Below, in pieces: positions 7,609 to 14,127 of a stretch of DNA of 15,688 nucleotides. The first letter of the stretch is position 1, and the number at the start of each line of letters is the position of its first letter. Below the pieces are notes generated by a model. That model searched no databases and was not told the DNA's origin. It saw only the letters and a program-made list of their open reading frames with translations. The position numbers were made by a program, and so were the translations under genes. Origin of the DNA: a candidate division WOR-1 bacterium RIFOXYB2_FULL_48_7 (GTDB lineage: Bacteria; Margulisbacteria; WOR-1; O2-12-FULL-45-9; XYB2-FULL-48-7); assembly GCA_001771615.1 (NCBI GenBank), contig MEUF01000013.1, forward strand, positions 1-15,688, given 5' to 3'.

Positions 7609-8352
7609 TTACTTTTTTGCAGCCGCCAGGTAGTTATTTTCCATGGCCAGAAGCTCATCTTTTGTATTTATCCCCAACGTCTCCGCCGGGTTGTCAGTTG
7701 TATAAGCCAGCACGGGCAGTTGCTGGGCCCGCAACAGGGCGATAGTATCAGTCAAATAATATTCTTTTTGGGCATTGTCAGGCTTGAGTTGCCGTAAAGT
7801 TTTAAAAAGAGCCGGAGCGGCAAAACAAAAAGTGCCGGTATTGATTTCCCGGATAGCCAGTTCCGCGGGAGAAGCATCTTTTTTTTCCACAATCTTGAGG
7901 ATTTCCCCATCCCCCCCCCTGACAACCCGCCCATAGCTGCCAGCATCGGCCAAAACAGCGGTCAGGTCGGTGGCCGCGGCCTGGTGTGATTCGTGGAATT
8001 GAACCAGCTGTTGCAATGTCTTTTCCGAAATCAACGGGACATCGCCTGCTAAAACCAGGACATTCCCTTGAAATCCCTGCAGGGCTGGCTCGGCCATCAT
8101 GACGGCATGGCCGGTACCCAGCTGTTCAGTTTGGGTAATAAAATCCACTGGCCAATCGCGATAATAATCCATGATCAACTCTTTTTTATGGCCAACAACG
8201 ACCAAAATCTTTGCGGGCTTGAGTTTTTGCACAGTTTCAATTACATAGGAAAGCAAGGGCTTACCAGACAAGAGATGAAAGACCTTCGGCAGGTCCGATT
8301 GCATCCGAACTCCTTTGCCGGCCGCCAGAATAACCGCTGCTAATTCTTTCAT
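7609..8352 (-). CDS. GlmU-like N-acetylglucosamine-1-phosphate uridylyltransferase (pyrophosphorylase domain only)
   Basis: With the start at ATG 8350-8352 the protein has 247 residues. It matches the N-terminal Rossmann-like half of GlmU: LAAGKGVRM with K23 (9-23), QLGTGHA (77-83), GDVPL with metal-binding D104, YGRVVR (140-145), EINTGTF (169-175) and GIN with N229 near the end, close to the E. coli positions D105 and N227. The reaction would be sugar-1-phosphate + UTP giving UDP-sugar + PPi in the cytosol. The left-handed beta-helix acetyltransferase half of bifunctional GlmU (about 450 residues) is absent; the protein stops just after the uridylyltransferase domain. Longer frames reach ATG 8364 and TTG 8391, but these overlap the -10 and -35 boxes of its own promoter and would not be in the mRNA. 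The next gene is a GT2, suggesting nucleotide-sugar supply. Another NTP:sugar-phosphate specificity remains possible. Confidence 0.85.
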   Translation of the reverse strand: MKELAAVILAAGKGVRMQSDLPKVFHLLSGKPLLSYVIETVQKLKPAKILVVVGHKKELIMDYYRDWPVDFITQTEQLGTGHAVMMAEPALQGFQGNVLVLAGDVPLISEKTLQQLVQFHESHQAAATDLTAVLADAGSYGRVVRGGDGEILKIVEKKDASPAELAIREINTGTFCFAAPALFKTLRQLKPDNAQKEYYLTDTIALLRAQQLPVLAYTTDNPAETLGINTKDELLAMENNYLAAAKK

Positions 8353-8362
8353 ATGTAATTGC

Positions 8363-8391
8363 ATTCTATCAGCCGCTAGTTTTATTGACAA
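8363..8391 (-). promoter_or_regulatory. Sigma-70-type promoter for the GlmU-like gene (leaderless type)
   Basis: On the minus strand TTGTCA (8386-8391) and TAGAAT (8363-8368) are separated by exactly 17 nt; each differs from consensus at one base. The expected start of transcription is near 8356, only about 4 nt before the ATG at 8352, so the mRNA is almost leaderless. No Shine-Dalgarno is present. Its -35 box shares five base pairs with that of the opposite promoter. Confidence 0.65.
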
Positions 8392-8414
8392 GCCAGCGGC
8401 ATTTTTGGTATCCT
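8385..8414 (+). promoter_or_regulatory. Sigma-70-type promoter for the yqeK block (leaderless type)
   Basis: On the plus strand a perfect TTGACA (8385-8390) is followed after 18 nt by TATCCT (8409-8414). The expected start is at about 8420-8422, 2-4 nt before the GTG at 8424, and no ribosome site fits between. The -35 box overlaps the reverse-strand TTGTCA of the divergent gene, so the two promoters cannot easily both be occupied. Confidence 0.65.
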
Positions 8415-8423
8415 AAAGCAAGC

Positions 8424-8990
8424 GTGCTCAAGCGACAGGAAATCGTAAAACGGCTTAAAGAAACCCTCGAGGAAGATCGTTTCAGGCATACGTTAAGAGT
8501 CGAAAAAATCGCCCTGTCCCTGGCTAAAAAATATGGCCTCGATGAGTCCAAGGTCAGCCTGGCAGCGCTCTTACATGATTGCGCACGCCGTTACCACCGG
8601 CATGAATTGCTAGTTGAAGCCAAAAGACTGGGTTTATCCATTGATCCGATCCAGGAATTCGAGCCCAAATTATTGCATGCTGAAATCAGCGCCCATTTAG
8701 CCAGAACAGAATTCAAGGTCCGGTCCAAAGAGGTCCTGCACGCCATTAATCGACATACGGTGGGCGCCCCCAAGATGTCGCTGCTGGACAAGGTCATTTA
8801 TCTGGCAGACCATATCGAAGAAGGACGCGCTTTTCCAGGAGTAAAAAGGATCCGCGCCTTGGCATTCCGTGACTTGGACAGGGCGATTGTTGAATCGGTG
8901 ACCAGGACCCTGCTCTATCTGCTGGAAAATGATTTGCCGGTTTTTCATAAGACCATTGAAACAAGAAACCGTTTCTTACTAGGCATATGA
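8424..8990 (+). CDS. yqeK: YqeK-family HD-domain phosphohydrolase (symmetrical Ap4A hydrolase)
   Basis: This 188-residue soluble enzyme belongs to the YqeK HD family, whose studied members cut diadenosine tetraphosphate symmetrically to two ADP, limiting an alarmone-like stress nucleotide. Visible metal ligands are H22 (RFRHTLRV), H51-D52 (LLHDCAR), the histidine of LHAEISAHLA, and the ADHIEEGR motif that marks YqeK. I chose GTG 8424-8426 because a further upstream TTG at 8385 is itself the -35 box of the promoter, and because the family begins with a short helix just before the first His. The stop overlaps the ATG of the next gene (ATGA at 8987-8990), implying translational coupling. In Firmicutes yqeK normally follows nadD and precedes rsfS; nadD is absent here, so yqeK heads the block. 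Confidence 0.92.
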   Translation: MLKRQEIVKRLKETLEEDRFRHTLRVEKIALSLAKKYGLDESKVSLAALLHDCARRYHRHELLVEAKRLGLSIDPIQEFEPKLLHAEISAHLARTEFKVRSKEVLHAINRHTVGAPKMSLLDKVIYLADHIEEGRAFPGVKRIRALAFRDLDRAIVESVTRTLLYLLENDLPVFHKTIETRNRFLLGI

Positions 8991-9901
8991 GTTTAAAAAG
9001 AGCTGTCATTATTGCCCTGATAATCACAGTCAGTTTTGCAGCTGTGACCGGGTTCTTTATTGGCGTCGCCATGCGACTGGCTTTGCTGGATGTCTTCCTG
9101 ACCCTGACCCCCACCGCCCCCATCCTCAAAGAAGCAAACATCCTGATTTTGGGGTTGGATCGCGGACAACAAATTCACCGTTCTGACACGATCATGGTCT
9201 TGCATGTCAATCCGGAAAAAAAACAGGCCTCCCTGGTCGCCATCCCGCGGGATACTTTGGTAATTATTCCTGGCAAGGGATTAGACAAGGTCAACCATGC
9301 CTTCGCTTATGGCGGGGTTGAACTGACCCAAAAAACCATTGAAGATTTCCTGCACGTCAAGATCCCCTATTACGTCATGGTCGACCTTAAGGGGATTGAA
9401 AGATTGATTGATGAACTAGGCGGCATTTGGGTAAACGTCGAAAAACGGATGTATTACGTCGACTACGCCGGTGACCTGCACATCGACTTGCAGCCGGGCT
9501 ATCAAAAGCTGAATGGGCACCAGGCTATGGGTTACCTGCGCTTCCGCCACACCGATAACGATTTTGCCCGCATTAATCGCCAACAGAATTTTATCAACTC
9601 CATCACCGCCCAACTGATGAAGCGGGAAAATGTCTTCCGATCGCCGCAAGTCTTCCTCTCCCTGCTGAATTGCGTCGAATCCAATCTTAATTCCCGGGAA
9701 ATCCTGGGGTTGTCCTTAACCTTGCGGGCGGCTTATGAGACCAGCCGTTATCAAATGACCACTATCCCCGGTTCAGATTTTATGGTCGACGGCATTTATT
9801 ATTGGCGGCCGGATGAGGTCGCCGTCCAAAAACTGGTCGGAAGCTATCGCCTGGGTGGCTCGGAATTATCGGCTTCCACCAGCAAGAACCTTGAGAACTA
9901 A
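8987..9901 (+). CDS. LytR-CpsA-Psr (LCP) family cell-wall polymer ligase
   Basis: This 304-residue protein is anchored by one N-terminal TM helix (about 6-29) with the catalytic domain outside. LCP enzymes move undecaprenyl-phosphate-linked glycopolymers onto peptidoglycan or related acceptors. Characteristic residues are visible: LGLD (D58), HRSDT (R65, D67), IPRDT (R88, D89), DKVNHAFAYGG (K101, N103), and YLRFRHTDNDFARINRQQ (R185, R187, D190, D192, R195, R198), which bind the lipid pyrophosphate and Mg2+. Length is usual for a single-domain LCP without the accessory C-terminal domain. ATG 8987 overlaps the yqeK stop. The last 11 nt overlap the proposed rsfS start. Its substrate could be a glycan made by products of the divergent block, but that is inference from closeness. 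Confidence 0.92.
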   Translation: MSLKRAVIIALIITVSFAAVTGFFIGVAMRLALLDVFLTLTPTAPILKEANILILGLDRGQQIHRSDTIMVLHVNPEKKQASLVAIPRDTLVIIPGKGLDKVNHAFAYGGVELTQKTIEDFLHVKIPYYVMVDLKGIERLIDELGGIWVNVEKRMYYVDYAGDLHIDLQPGYQKLNGHQAMGYLRFRHTDNDFARINRQQNFINSITAQLMKRENVFRSPQVFLSLLNCVESNLNSREILGLSLTLRAAYETSRYQMTTIPGSDFMVDGIYYWRPDEVAVQKLVGSYRLGGSELSASTSKNLEN

Positions 9902-9905
9902 GGTT
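9887..9905 (+). repeat. 6-bp inverted repeat spanning the LCP stop and the rsfS start
   Basis: AACCTT (9887-9892) and AAGGTT (9900-9905) are exact reverse complements with a 7-nt loop GAGAACT. The hairpin would hold both the proposed rsfS TTG start (9891-9893) and the LCP stop (9899-9901). It could hide the rsfS start until a terminating ribosome melts it. A stem this short may be chance. Confidence 0.35.
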
Positions 9906-10244
9906 AGTACAGAAAAAATTGTCGAAGCAGTCATTGCGGCTGCCGAAGCCAAGCAGGCTGTTGACCTGGTCATGGTCGATGTGCGTAAAAATTCCGCCGT
10001 CACTGATTATATTGTCATTTGCAGCGGGGAGAGTACCCCGCAAATCAGGGCCATTGAAAAGGCTGTCGATGACGAGTTGCGCAAAAAAAATATTAAGCAA
10101 TTTCGTTGGGAGGGGGTGACCGGTTCCGGCTGGGTAATTTTGGACCTGGGTTCAATTGTGGTTCATGTGATGGACGAAAGCGAAAGAAAATACTATAATC
10201 TAGAAGGCCTCTGGGGTAAAGATGCCATCATTTATCACTATTAG
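9891..10244 (+). CDS. rsfS: Ribosome silencing factor RsfS (RsfA/Iojap family)
   Basis: With TTG 9891 as start the protein has 117 residues, the usual family size. RsfS binds uL14 on the large ribosomal subunit and blocks subunit joining in stationary phase or starvation. The family signature is clear: VDLVMVDVRKNSAVTDY, IVICSGESTPQIRAI, the WEGVTGSGWVILDLG stretch and VVHVMDESERKYYNLEGLW. The frame is open further upstream (ATG 9813, GTG 9855), but that would lengthen the N terminus beyond the family norm and overlap LCP more deeply. TTG 9891 puts the start just before the conserved first helix with an 11-nt overlap. No good ribosome site precedes the TTG, so translation may depend on ribosomes finishing the LCP gene. 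The yqeK-LCP-rsfS order is as in many Firmicutes. Confidence 0.92.
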   Translation: MRTKVSTEKIVEAVIAAAEAKQAVDLVMVDVRKNSAVTDYIVICSGESTPQIRAIEKAVDDELRKKNIKQFRWEGVTGSGWVILDLGSIVVHVMDESERKYYNLEGLWGKDAIIYHY

Positions 10245-10256
10245 TTGTTAATTAAT

Positions 10257-10329
10257 GGGGCCGTAGTTCAGTTGGGAGAACGCTTGACTGGCAGTCAAGA
10301 GGTCAGGGGTTCAACTCCCCTCGGCTCCA
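10257..10329 (+). tRNA. tRNA-Ala (anticodon GGC)
   Basis: All four arms form. The acceptor stem GGGGCCG/CGGCTCC contains the G3-U70 wobble that identifies alanine tRNAs. The D arm is GTTC/GAAC. The anticodon stem CTTGA/TCAAG holds the loop CTGGCAG with anticodon GGC, and the T arm is AGGGG-TTCAACT-CCCCT. The discriminator base is A and the CCA end is not encoded, so it must be added after transcription. It reads GCC (and GCU by wobble). It starts 12 nt after the rsfS stop with no obvious promoter of its own, so it is probably cut from a longer operon transcript. Confidence 0.97.
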
Positions 10330-10386
10330 TTTTCATTTTGCACGCGACAAGAGACAGGCGTCAAATATAGAAGGGGGAAAAGTAAA

Positions 10387-13110
10387 ATGGCTAAGAGTTC
10401 CAAGGGTTCCAAGGAAAAGAAGTACGTTTACAGTTTCGGGGGCAAGAAAGCTGACGGAAAGGCCGACATGAAAAATCTGTTGGGGGGCAAAGGAGCCAAC
10501 CTGGCAGAAATGACCAATTTAGGGATCCCAGTCCCGGCCGGGTTCACAATAACCACGGAAATGTGCACGGTTTATTACAAAATGAACCGCAATTATCCCA
10601 AAGCCCTGGACAAACAGATCCGCAATGGCATGGTCCACGTGGAAAAAGTCATGGGGGCCAAGTTCGGCGATGAAAAGAACCCCTTGCTCGTGTCAGTCCG
10701 TTCCGGCGCCCGCATCTCCATGCCCGGAATGATGGATACCGTGCTCAATCTCGGCCTCAATGACAGAACCATCAAGGGACTGATCGCCAACTCCAAAAAT
10801 GAAAGATTTGCTTGGGATGCTTATCGCCGTTTTGTCCAGATGTACGGCGATGTCGTGCTGGGGCTCAAGCCGCAGACCAAAACCGACATCGACCCGTTCG
10901 AAGAGATCATGGATGAACTTAAGCACGCCAAAGGGGTTAAACTTGACGTCGAATTGGGAATCGAAGATCTCAAGGAGCTGGTCAAACGCTTCAAAGCCAT
11001 CATCAAAGAAAGAAAAGGGATAAACTTTCCGGAAGATCCCTGGCAGCAGCTTTGGGGAGCCATCGAAGCTGTGTTTGGTTCCTGGAACGGCGACCGGGCC
11101 ATCAAATACCGGGTCATCAACAAAATTCCTCACGATTGGGGGACCGCCGTTAACGTTCAAGCCATGGTTTTCGGCAATATGGGAGATGATTCCGGTACTG
11201 GCGTCGCCTTTACCCGTAACCCGTCAACCGGCGACCGGCGCTTTTATGGTGAATACCTGATCAATGCCCAAGGCGAAGACGTAGTCGCCGGCATCCGCAC
11301 GCCGCAACCGATTAATTCCTCAACCAAATCATCTGCCGACCAGCAAACACTGGAAGAGGTTATGCCAATCGCTTATAAAACCCTGGTTGACATCTATAAG
11401 AAATTGGAAAAACACTATCGCGACATGCAGGACATCGAATTTACTATTCAAAAAGGTAAATTATGGATGCTGCAGACCCGCAACGGGAAACGGACGGCTG
11501 CCGCTGCTTTAAAAATTGCCTGCGACATGGTGGACGAAAAGTTAATTGATGAAAAGATCGCCGTTCTGCGGGTTTCTCCGGAACAGCTCGATCAATTATT
11601 ACATCCCATGTTTGACCCCAAGGCAAAAAAAGAAGTTATCGCCAAGGGGTTGCCCGCCTCCCCTGGCGCCGCTACCGGCCAGGTGGTTTTCCACGCTGAC
11701 GAGGCCGAAGAATGGGCCAAGGCCGGGAAAAAAGTCATTCTGGTCAGGATTGAGACCTCGCCGGAAGATATTGGCGGCATGAACGTCGCCGAAGGGATCC
11801 TGACCGCCCGCGGCGGGATGACCTCTCACGCTGCCGTAGTCGCCAGAGGCATGGGAAAATGCTGCGTGGCCGGTTGTGGAGCAATCAATATTGACTATAA
11901 GACAAAGCTCTTTACGGTCAACGGCACGGTGATCAAAGAAGGGGATTGGATATCGATTGACGGCAGTTCCGGACAGGTAATGAAGGGCAAAGTAGCAACG
12001 ATTAAGCCGGAAATTTCCGGTGACTTCGGGCGCCTAATGAAATGGGCGGACAAGTTTCGCCGCCTCAATGTCCGGACCAACGCCGATACTCCACATGATT
12101 CCAAAGTCGCCCGTGAGTTCGGTGCCGAGGGGATCGGCCTTTGCCGGACAGAGCATATGTTTTTTGAAGGGGATAGGATCAAAGCAGTCCGTGAAATGAT
12201 CCTGGCCGATGATCTGGCTGGGCGGAAAAAGGCCTTGGCCAAACTATTACCCATGCAAAAGGGAGATTTTATCGGGATTTTCGAAGCCATGACCGGCCTG
12301 CCGGTAACCATCCGCTTGCTGGATCCCCCACTCCATGAATTTGTGCCACACGAGACGCCGCAACAACAGGAAATTGCCGATGAAATGGGGATCTCCCTGG
12401 AAAAGGTCAAGCAAAAGATCGATTCCCTGCATGAGTTCAATCCGATGTTGGGCCACCGGGGCTGCCGTCTGGGAATAATTTATCCAGAAATCACCGAAAT
12501 GCAGGCCAGGGCAATTATGGAAGCAGCCTGCGAGTTAAAAAAGAAAGGGGTCGCCGTCAAACCGGAAATCATGGTCCCCTTAGTCAGCGACGTGACCGAG
12601 TTCCGCAACCAGGCAGAGATTATCCGCCGGGTAGCCAGCGAAGCCCTGAAAAAATACGGGGTCAAGGTTGAATATACGGTCGGCACCATGATCGAAATTC
12701 CCCGTGCCGCCCTGACAGCTGATAAGATCGCCCTGGAAGCGGAGTTTTTCTCCTGCGGGACCAATGACCTGACGCAAATGACCCTGGGGCTATCCCGCGA
12801 TGACGCCGGCAAATTTTTGCCGACCTACGTCGAAATGGGGCTCTATAAGGATGACCCGTTCCAGGCGCTTGATCAGGAAGGGGTTGGCCAATTAATTGAA
12901 ATGGCGGTCAAGAAAGGCCGCTCAACCCGCAAAGACCTTAAGGTCGGGATCTGCGGAGAACATGGAGGGGAACCTTCCTCAGTAGAATTCTGTCATCGGG
13001 TCGGTCTCAATTACGTCAGCTGCTCACCTTATCGCGTACCGATCGCTCGCCTGGCCGCAGCACAAGCTGTTGTCAAAGAGAAATTCAAGATTTCCTACAG
13101 CACAAAATAG
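10387..13110 (+). CDS. ppdK: Pyruvate, phosphate dikinase
   Basis: This 907-residue cytosolic enzyme interconverts PEP + AMP + PPi and pyruvate + ATP + Pi, working in PPi-dependent glycolysis or in gluconeogenesis. The N-terminal ATP-grasp domain shows LLGGKGANLAEM (31-42) and SVRSGARISMPGMMDTVLN (103-121, R105). The swivelling phosphohistidine domain has GGMTSHAAVVARG with H481, preceded by T479, the position used for regulation in plant enzymes. The C-terminal PEP/pyruvate barrel has GTNDLTQM and CGEHGGEP with catalytic C856. A Lys/Ser-rich stretch of about 11 residues precedes the usual KKYVYSFGG start. The ATG is supported by AAGGGGG about 9 nt upstream. It lies 57 nt after the tRNA and 18 nt before dgt; ppdK next to dgt-dnaG is known from Clostridia. 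A TATAGA at 10364-10369 has no well-spaced -35, so an own promoter is doubtful. Confidence 0.97.
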   Translation: MAKSSKGSKEKKYVYSFGGKKADGKADMKNLLGGKGANLAEMTNLGIPVPAGFTITTEMCTVYYKMNRNYPKALDKQIRNGMVHVEKVMGAKFGDEKNPLLVSVRSGARISMPGMMDTVLNLGLNDRTIKGLIANSKNERFAWDAYRRFVQMYGDVVLGLKPQTKTDIDPFEEIMDELKHAKGVKLDVELGIEDLKELVKRFKAIIKERKGINFPEDPWQQLWGAIEAVFGSWNGDRAIKYRVINKIPHDWGTAVNVQAMVFGNMGDDSGTGVAFTRNPSTGDRRFYGEYLINAQGEDVVAGIRTPQPINSSTKSSADQQTLEEVMPIAYKTLVDIYKKLEKHYRDMQDIEFTIQKGKLWMLQTRNGKRTAAAALKIACDMVDEKLIDEKIAVLRVSPEQLDQLLHPMFDPKAKKEVIAKGLPASPGAATGQVVFHADEAEEWAKAGKKVILVRIETSPEDIGGMNVAEGILTARGGMTSHAAVVARGMGKCCVAGCGAINIDYKTKLFTVNGTVIKEGDWISIDGSSGQVMKGKVATIKPEISGDFGRLMKWADKFRRLNVRTNADTPHDSKVAREFGAEGIGLCRTEHMFFEGDRIKAVREMILADDLAGRKKALAKLLPMQKGDFIGIFEAMTGLPVTIRLLDPPLHEFVPHETPQQQEIADEMGISLEKVKQKIDSLHEFNPMLGHRGCRLGIIYPEITEMQARAIMEAACELKKKGVAVKPEIMVPLVSDVTEFRNQAEIIRRVASEALKKYGVKVEYTVGTMIEIPRAALTADKIALEAEFFSCGTNDLTQMTLGLSRDDAGKFLPTYVEMGLYKDDPFQALDQEGVGQLIEMAVKKGRSTRKDLKVGICGEHGGEPSSVEFCHRVGLNYVSCSPYRVPIARLAAAQAVVKEKFKISYSTK

Positions 13111-13128
13111 GTTGGGTGATATAACTTA

Positions 13129-14127
13129 GTGTTAATCCGGGAAGAATTGGAAGGGAGGGAGAAACAATTTCTCTCTCCCTTTGCTGCCTTATCTGCCAAC
13201 AGCCGCGGCAGGAAGAAAAAAGAGGAAGAAAGCCCCTACCGTACTGGCTATCAACGGGACCGGGACAGGATTATCCATTGCAAATCATTTCGTCGGCTAA
13301 AACATAAAACTCAAGTTTTTATCTCTCCCGTCGAGGACCATTACCGGACCAGGTTGACCCATACGCTGGAAGTTTCGCAAATTGCCCGCACGATTGCGCG
13401 CGCCTTGTTTCTCAATGAAGATTTGGCCGAAGCCATTGCCCTCGCCCACGACCTGGGTCATACCCCCTTCGGCCATGCCGGGGAATATGTGCTGGACGAG
13501 ATTTTGTCGACCAATTATGGGCGGAATTTCTTGCACAACGAACAGAGTGTCCGGGTGGTCGAACATCTCGAACGGGAAGGAGAAGGGTTAAATCTCTCCT
13601 GGGAGGTTATTGACGGCATACGCAACCACACCCCCGACGATCCCCAGCCGGCGACACTCGAGGGGCAAATTGTCCGTCTGGCCGACCGTTTTGCTTATCT
13701 CCGGCATGACATCGAGGATTCTATTTCTGCCGGCGTCTTGACCAAGGACCATCTCCCGAACAAGCACATGGCAGTCTTGGGCAATAATATCCTCAATCGC
13801 CTGGTTGGCAGCTTGATCGAAACCAGCCGCAATCAGAACTATATCCGGCTTGAGCCAGAGGTGGAAAAAGCCATGGACGGGCTTTATGATTTTATGTACA
13901 AAAATGTTTACACTAACCCGGTCGCCAAGGCCGAAGAGGCAAAAGTTCCGGAAATGATCAGGCTGTTGTTCCGCCATTACCATTACGATGAGAGTTTTCA
14001 AAATGGCATCAAGCCACAAGACCAGCTGCAGCATACCATCGATTTTATCGCCGGCATGACCGACCGCTACGCTATCAATAAGTTCACCACGCTTTTTGTC
14101 CCTGGCGAATGGAGGACTGCTGGTTGA
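13129..14127 (+). CDS. dgt: dGTPase-like deoxynucleotide triphosphohydrolase (HD domain)
   Basis: This 332-residue HD-family enzyme splits dNTPs to deoxynucleoside and triphosphate and so tunes the dNTP pool. Visible are the family N-terminal motif SFRRLKHKTQVF (53-64), metal ligands H78 (RTRLTHTLEV), H107-D108 within AHDLGHTPFGH (106-116), and D186 in RLADRFAYLRHDIEDS, plus IRNHTPD. Length fits the shorter bacterial dGTPase-like group rather than the ~500-residue E. coli Dgt. The start is GTG 13129; GGTGAT, 8 nt upstream, pairs with the 16S 3' end. The stop overlaps the dnaG start (TTGA at 14124-14127). The dgt-dnaG pairing is common in Firmicutes and places dNTP control beside replication priming. 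Confidence 0.93.
   Translation: MLIREELEGREKQFLSPFAALSANSRGRKKKEEESPYRTGYQRDRDRIIHCKSFRRLKHKTQVFISPVEDHYRTRLTHTLEVSQIARTIARALFLNEDLAEAIALAHDLGHTPFGHAGEYVLDEILSTNYGRNFLHNEQSVRVVEHLEREGEGLNLSWEVIDGIRNHTPDDPQPATLEGQIVRLADRFAYLRHDIEDSISAGVLTKDHLPNKHMAVLGNNILNRLVGSLIETSRNQNYIRLEPEVEKAMDGLYDFMYKNVYTNPVAKAEEAKVPEMIRLLFRHYHYDESFQNGIKPQDQLQHTIDFIAGMTDRYAINKFTTLFVPGEWRTAG
14111..14115 (+). promoter_or_regulatory. Strong ribosome binding site that fixes the dnaG TTG start
   Basis: GGAGG inside the end of dgt lies 8 nt before TTG 14124-14126. It selects this non-ATG start, which gives the normal DnaG N terminus; no in-frame ATG exists before the zinc-binding region. Confidence 0.8.

Noticed and set aside
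8353..8391. Upstream starts TTG 8391 and ATG 8364 for the GlmU-like gene
   Set aside because: They overlap the -35 and -10 boxes of its own promoter, and GlmU proteins begin a few residues before LAAGKG, as with ATG 8352.
8385..8423. Upstream TTG start for yqeK at 8385
   Set aside because: This TTG is the first half of the TTGACA -35 box, so it would not be in the transcript; GTG 8424 fits both the promoter and the family N terminus.
10337..10369. Possible ppdK promoter, TTGCAC and TATAGA
   Set aside because: The spacer is about 22 nt, too long; the alternative GCGACA at 16 nt matches poorly, and the start would fall in the ribosome site.
10593..12812. Several long frames opposite ppdK (for example 11895-12440 and 10693-11160 on the minus strand)
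   Set aside because: They are shadows of a strongly conserved 907-residue enzyme whose catalytic motifs are all in the plus-strand frame.
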